Shown piece after piece: positions 61,486 to 64,000 of a DNA stretch of 64,000 nt; positions within the stretch are counted from its first letter, which is position 1; every line of letters begins with the position of its first letter. The stretch covers positions 744,001 through 808,000 of the forward strand of contig NZ_JARTWB010000002.1 in NCBI RefSeq assembly GCF_031450785.1, read 5' to 3'. A program made the translations under genes and the position numbers. Below the pieces are notes generated by a model. It was not told where the DNA came from, did no database searches, and saw nothing but the letters and a program-made list of their open reading frames with translations. The DNA is from Caballeronia sp. LZ062 (GTDB lineage: Bacteria > Pseudomonadota > Gammaproteobacteria > Burkholderiales > Burkholderiaceae).

Positions 61486-62802
61486 ATGCCGAGTACGCTC
61501 GATCGTCCGATTAGCGCCACGCGCGCCACGAGGACGCCGCTCAACCGTTCGCAGATAACCGGCTTTTGGGGCGCGTGGGCGGGCTGGACGCTGGACGGAA
61601 TGGACTCGTTCATTTACGCGCTCGTGCTCGCGCCCGCGCTGACCGAACTGCTGCCGCGCTCAGGCTATGCCGCGACGCCCGCGAACGTCGGTCTTGCGGG
61701 ATCGATTCTCTTTGCGCTCTTTCTCGTCGGATGGGGACTGTCGTTCATCTGGGGGCCGCTCGCGGATCGCTTCGGGCGCACGAAGGTGCTCGCCGCGACC
61801 ATCTTCACGTTCGCCATCTTCACCGGGCTTGCGGCGACCGCGCACACTGTCTGGGCGCTCGGTATCTACCGCTTCTTCGCGGGCGTGGGCATAGGCGGGG
61901 AATGGGCGCTCGCCGGGACGTACGTCGCGGAAGCGTGGCCGGAGGACCGCCGCAAGATGGGCGCGGGGTATCTGCAAACCGGCTACTACGCGGGCTTCTT
62001 TCTGGCTGCCGCGCTCAATTACACGATCGGCGCGGCGTTTGGATGGCGCGCGATGTTTCTCGTCGGCCTGTTTCCGGTCGTCGTGTCGATTCTGGTGCTG
62101 ATGCGCGTGAAGGAGACCGACAAGTGGGAGCGAGCCGAAGCGACGGCGGCGCCCGCGGTGAAGCATCAAAGTCCGCTGCGCGCGATCTTCTCGGCGCAGT
62201 ATCGCAAGCGCACCATCGTCGCGGCCGTGCTGCTCACCGTGGCGATCATCGGGCTGTGGGCGGGCGCGGTCTACGAGCCGTCGGCGGTCATCCAGCTTGC
62301 GACGAAGGCCGGCATGACGAAGCCTGAAGCCGCGCGCATGGCGTCGATCGCAACGGGGTTGTTGTCCATCGGCACGATCATCGGCTGTCTCGCGCTGCCG
62401 CCGATGGCCGAGCGCATCGGCCGCCGCAAGACGCTCGCGGTGTACTTCGTCGGCATGGCGGTGTCGATTGCGCTGTCGTTCGGCTGGGCGTTCTATCTGA
62501 AGAACGGGCTCGTGCCGTTCATCGCGCTCTTGTTCGTGCTCGGCTTTTTCGGCGGCAATTTCGCGCTCTTCAGCCTCTGGCTGCCGGAGCAGTTCGAGAC
62601 CCGCGTGCGCGCGACGGCATTTGCGTTCTGCACGTCGATCGGGCGTTTTTTCGGCGCGATCGTGAACTTCGGCATCGGCGCGATGGTGCTCAACATGAAG
62701 ACACTCGGAGTGCCCATTGCGCTTACCGGAATTGCGTTCCTGATCGGCCTCGCGGTCATTCCGTTCGCGCCTGAAACGAAAGGCCACGAGTTGCCGAACT
62801 GA
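61486..62802 (+). CDS. MFS transporter, probable malonate/carboxylate permease
   Basis: A 438-residue 12-helix MFS protein of the metabolite:proton symporter (sialate/lactate JenE-like) group. N-terminal signature segments are LDGMDSFIYALVLAPALTELL, GPLADRFGRTKVLAATI between helices 2 and 3, and RFFAGVGIGGEWALAGTYVAE; the C-terminal half has MAERIGRRKTLAVY. AAGGAG precedes the ATG. Divergence from the malonate operon makes malonate the likely substrate; this is inference. Confidence 0.88.
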   Translation: MPSTLDRPISATRATRTPLNRSQITGFWGAWAGWTLDGMDSFIYALVLAPALTELLPRSGYAATPANVGLAGSILFALFLVGWGLSFIWGPLADRFGRTKVLAATIFTFAIFTGLAATAHTVWALGIYRFFAGVGIGGEWALAGTYVAEAWPEDRRKMGAGYLQTGYYAGFFLAAALNYTIGAAFGWRAMFLVGLFPVVVSILVLMRVKETDKWERAEATAAPAVKHQSPLRAIFSAQYRKRTIVAAVLLTVAIIGLWAGAVYEPSAVIQLATKAGMTKPEAARMASIATGLLSIGTIIGCLALPPMAERIGRRKTLAVYFVGMAVSIALSFGWAFYLKNGLVPFIALLFVLGFFGGNFALFSLWLPEQFETRVRATAFAFCTSIGRFFGAIVNFGIGAMVLNMKTLGVPIALTGIAFLIGLAVIPFAPETKGHELPN

Positions 62803-62826
62803 CGCGCGCCACATGCGGTACTATCG

Positions 62827-62855
62827 CGGCGGCCCTCACGGGCCGCCGTTTTTTT
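62827..62855 (+). terminator. Intrinsic terminator after the MFS gene
   Basis: A perfect 9-bp stem (cggcggccc / gggccgccg) with a tcac loop is followed by seven T, 25 bp after the stop codon. Confidence 0.93.
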
Positions 62856-62881
62856 ATAGTCGGCAGCGCACGCGATAAGCC

Positions 62882-62944
62882 TTACGCTGACGTAAGCGTA
62901 GAGACGTGCTGCGCGCCGCGACCGGACAGTAACGCGACGTTACG
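62882..62944. promoter_or_regulatory. Two inverted repeats in the promoter region of the first exported protein gene
   Basis: CTTACG-ctga-CGTAAG (62882-62897) and GTAACG-cga-CGTTAC (62930-62944) lie 33 bp apart, upstream of the gene at 63023. A related sequence, gtaacgaaacgtaag, occurs at 63472-63486 upstream of the paralogue. They look like binding sites for one regulator. A -10-like TTATAGT follows at about 62975. Confidence 0.55.
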
Positions 62945-63022
62945 ATCTCGAACAACTGTCCGGCAAATCGTTCGTTATAGTCGATTCAACACAACAAACA
63001 ACCCATCGAGGTGGGGCTTCAC

Positions 63023-63385
63023 ATGAACAAGGTTTCGAAGGCTTCCGTGGCATACGCGCTGGTGCTCGGCGGCTTGACGTTGTCCGGCGCGGCAATGGCC
63101 GGCGTGTCGGTGGGCGTGAACATCGGGATTCCCGCGCCCGTGTATGTTGCGCCTGCGCCGGTCTATGCGCCGCCGCCTCCGCCCGTGGTGTACGCGCCGC
63201 CGCCGCCGGTTTATGCGCAGCCGGCCGTCGTGATCGGCTGGCACGGCGATCGTTACTGGGACGGCCGTCGCTACTGGGATCGCGACGACTGGTATCGCTA
63301 TCACGGGCACGGCAACGGCTACGGCTACGGCTACGGTCACGGCGAGCACGGACACGAAGACCACGGGCGTCACGGCTGGCACTGA
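63023..63385 (+). CDS. Exported Pro/His/Gly-rich protein
   Basis: A 120-residue predicted periplasmic or surface protein. The signal peptide is residues 1-25 (ending SGAAMAG). It is followed by VNIGIPAPVYVAPAPVYAPP, a proline-rich part, then IGWHGDRYWDGRRYWDRDDW and a Gly/His/Tyr tail. Function is unknown; His-rich tails may bind metals. It is paralogous to the next gene. The start is the ATG at 63023; GAGGTGGGG lies upstream. Confidence 0.8.
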   Translation: MNKVSKASVAYALVLGGLTLSGAAMAGVSVGVNIGIPAPVYVAPAPVYAPPPPPVVYAPPPPVYAQPAVVIGWHGDRYWDGRRYWDRDDWYRYHGHGNGYGYGYGHGEHGHEDHGRHGWH

Positions 63386-63417
63386 AGCGAAACCGCTCGG
63401 CATAGCCTGTACCGAGA

Positions 63418-63450
63418 AGCCACTCGCGTGTAGCGAGTGGCTTTTTGTTT
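63418..63450 (+). terminator. Intrinsic terminator between the two paralogues
   Basis: A perfect 10-bp stem (agccactcgc / gcgagtggct) with a 5-base loop is followed by tttttgtttt, so the two paralogous genes are separate transcription units. Confidence 0.92.
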
Positions 63451-63602
63451 TGACGACCCCGGCGACTGCATGTAACGAAACGTAAGCTTTCCTCTGACCT
63501 AACGGCTCACGCGGCAGAAACTTACAAAGCAGAAACATGCCGGTGAAAGGTTTCCGTTATATTTTGTCGCACGCTAACAACGAGAATACGAGGATCAGCG
63601 CC

Positions 63603-63968
63603 ATGAAACCTACGAGGCATTTGCTCGCCGCCGCGCTCTGCGTCGCGGCATGGTCGGCAGGCAGCGCGGCGCATGCGGCGGATGTGCACATCGGCGTGAA
63701 TGTCGGGATTCCGGCGCCCGTGTACGTCGCGCCGACGCCGGTCTTTGCGCCGCCACCGCCGCCGGTTATCTATCAGCCCGCGCCGATGTACGCACCGCCC
63801 TTGGTGATCGGCTGGCACGGCAACCGGTATTGGGACGGACGACGCTATTGGAGCCGCAACGACTGGTACCGCCATCATGGCTATGGTCACGGCCCGCAGC
63901 CGGGGCGTGGCCATGGATATGAGCACGGACATGGGCACGGGAACGGTCACGGTCACGGCCACCATTGA
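63603..63968 (+). CDS. Exported Pro/His/Gly-rich protein, paralogue of the preceding gene
   Basis: A 121-residue protein with a signal peptide (cleavage after SAAHA). It shows the same order of elements as its neighbour: VNVGIPAPVYVAPTPVFAPP, a proline-rich part, IGWHGNRYWDGRRYWSRNDW and a His/Gly tail (YEHGHGHGNGHGHGHH). It arose by tandem gene duplication. A -10-like TATATT at about 63558 lies upstream. Function is unknown. Confidence 0.8.
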   Translation: MKPTRHLLAAALCVAAWSAGSAAHAADVHIGVNVGIPAPVYVAPTPVFAPPPPPVIYQPAPMYAPPLVIGWHGNRYWDGRRYWSRNDWYRHHGYGHGPQPGRGHGYEHGHGHGNGHGHGHH

Positions 63969-64000
63969 CTTCGCGTAGCGGCCGCCAAAAGACGAAAGGG

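Overview
The window is GC-rich chromosomal DNA of a Burkholderia sensu lato bacterium (Burkholderiaceae; Caballeronia or Paraburkholderia is most likely). Support comes from gene content and order: rpfE-recJ facing lolC-lolD-tatD-comEC; pyrG-kdsA-eno-ftsB; trpS-dapA-bamC; cysS facing TPR-ppiA-ppiB-lpxH; accA-tilS-lysC-tRNA-Ser. The genus call is inference; no rRNA is present.

Layout. 1-3.1 kb: recJ and an rpfE-type gene on the minus strand, with a duplicated segment beyond recJ. 3.3-9.6 kb: lipoprotein export (lolC, lolD), TatD nuclease, the ComEC DNA-uptake channel and a hydrolase. 9.8-14.4 kb: pyrG-kdsA-eno-ftsB, closed by a strong terminator. 14.4-16.5 kb (minus): a lipoprotein, hslO and a gamma carbonic anhydrase. 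16.6-25.8 kb (plus): DUF455 protein, hydrolase, PHP nuclease, YciO-like protein, M50 protease, trpS, methyltransferase, dapA, bamC and an MBL hydrolase. 25.9-35.5 kb: small lipoprotein, ribosomal oxygenase, SlyD-like isomerase, exported protein, mutS, DUF883 protein, lplT and suhB. 35.7-47.6 kb: trmJ, cysE, lpxH, two cyclophilins, TPR protein, cysS, AlkA-like glycosylase, accA, tilS and lysC.

A tRNA-Ser(GCU) at 47.75 kb marks the start of the one clearly accessory region (about 47.9-52.8 kb). It has visibly lower GC and holds a type VI secretion tip module: PAAR protein, VgrG with a transthyretin-like tail, a 59-codon ORF coupled to VgrG, and a 348-residue protein that may be an immunity protein. 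No full-length effector gene is present.

An M48 lipoprotein protease follows. Then comes a malonate decarboxylase operon (minus strand; GntR regulator, then mdcA, B, C, D, E, G, H) with a divergent MFS transporter, probably for malonate uptake. A palindromic AT-rich site lies between regulator and transporter. The operon is interrupted between mdcE and mdcG by 668 bp without a convincing gene. The window ends with two paralogous exported Pro/His-rich proteins.

A recurring theme is short tandem duplication in or beside core genes: next to recJ (169-bp period), inside comEC (102 bp), at the cysE/lpxH junction (116 bp), in the dapA leader and N-terminus (12 bp), in the 5' end of mutS (five 12-bp units) and upstream of lplT (16 bp).
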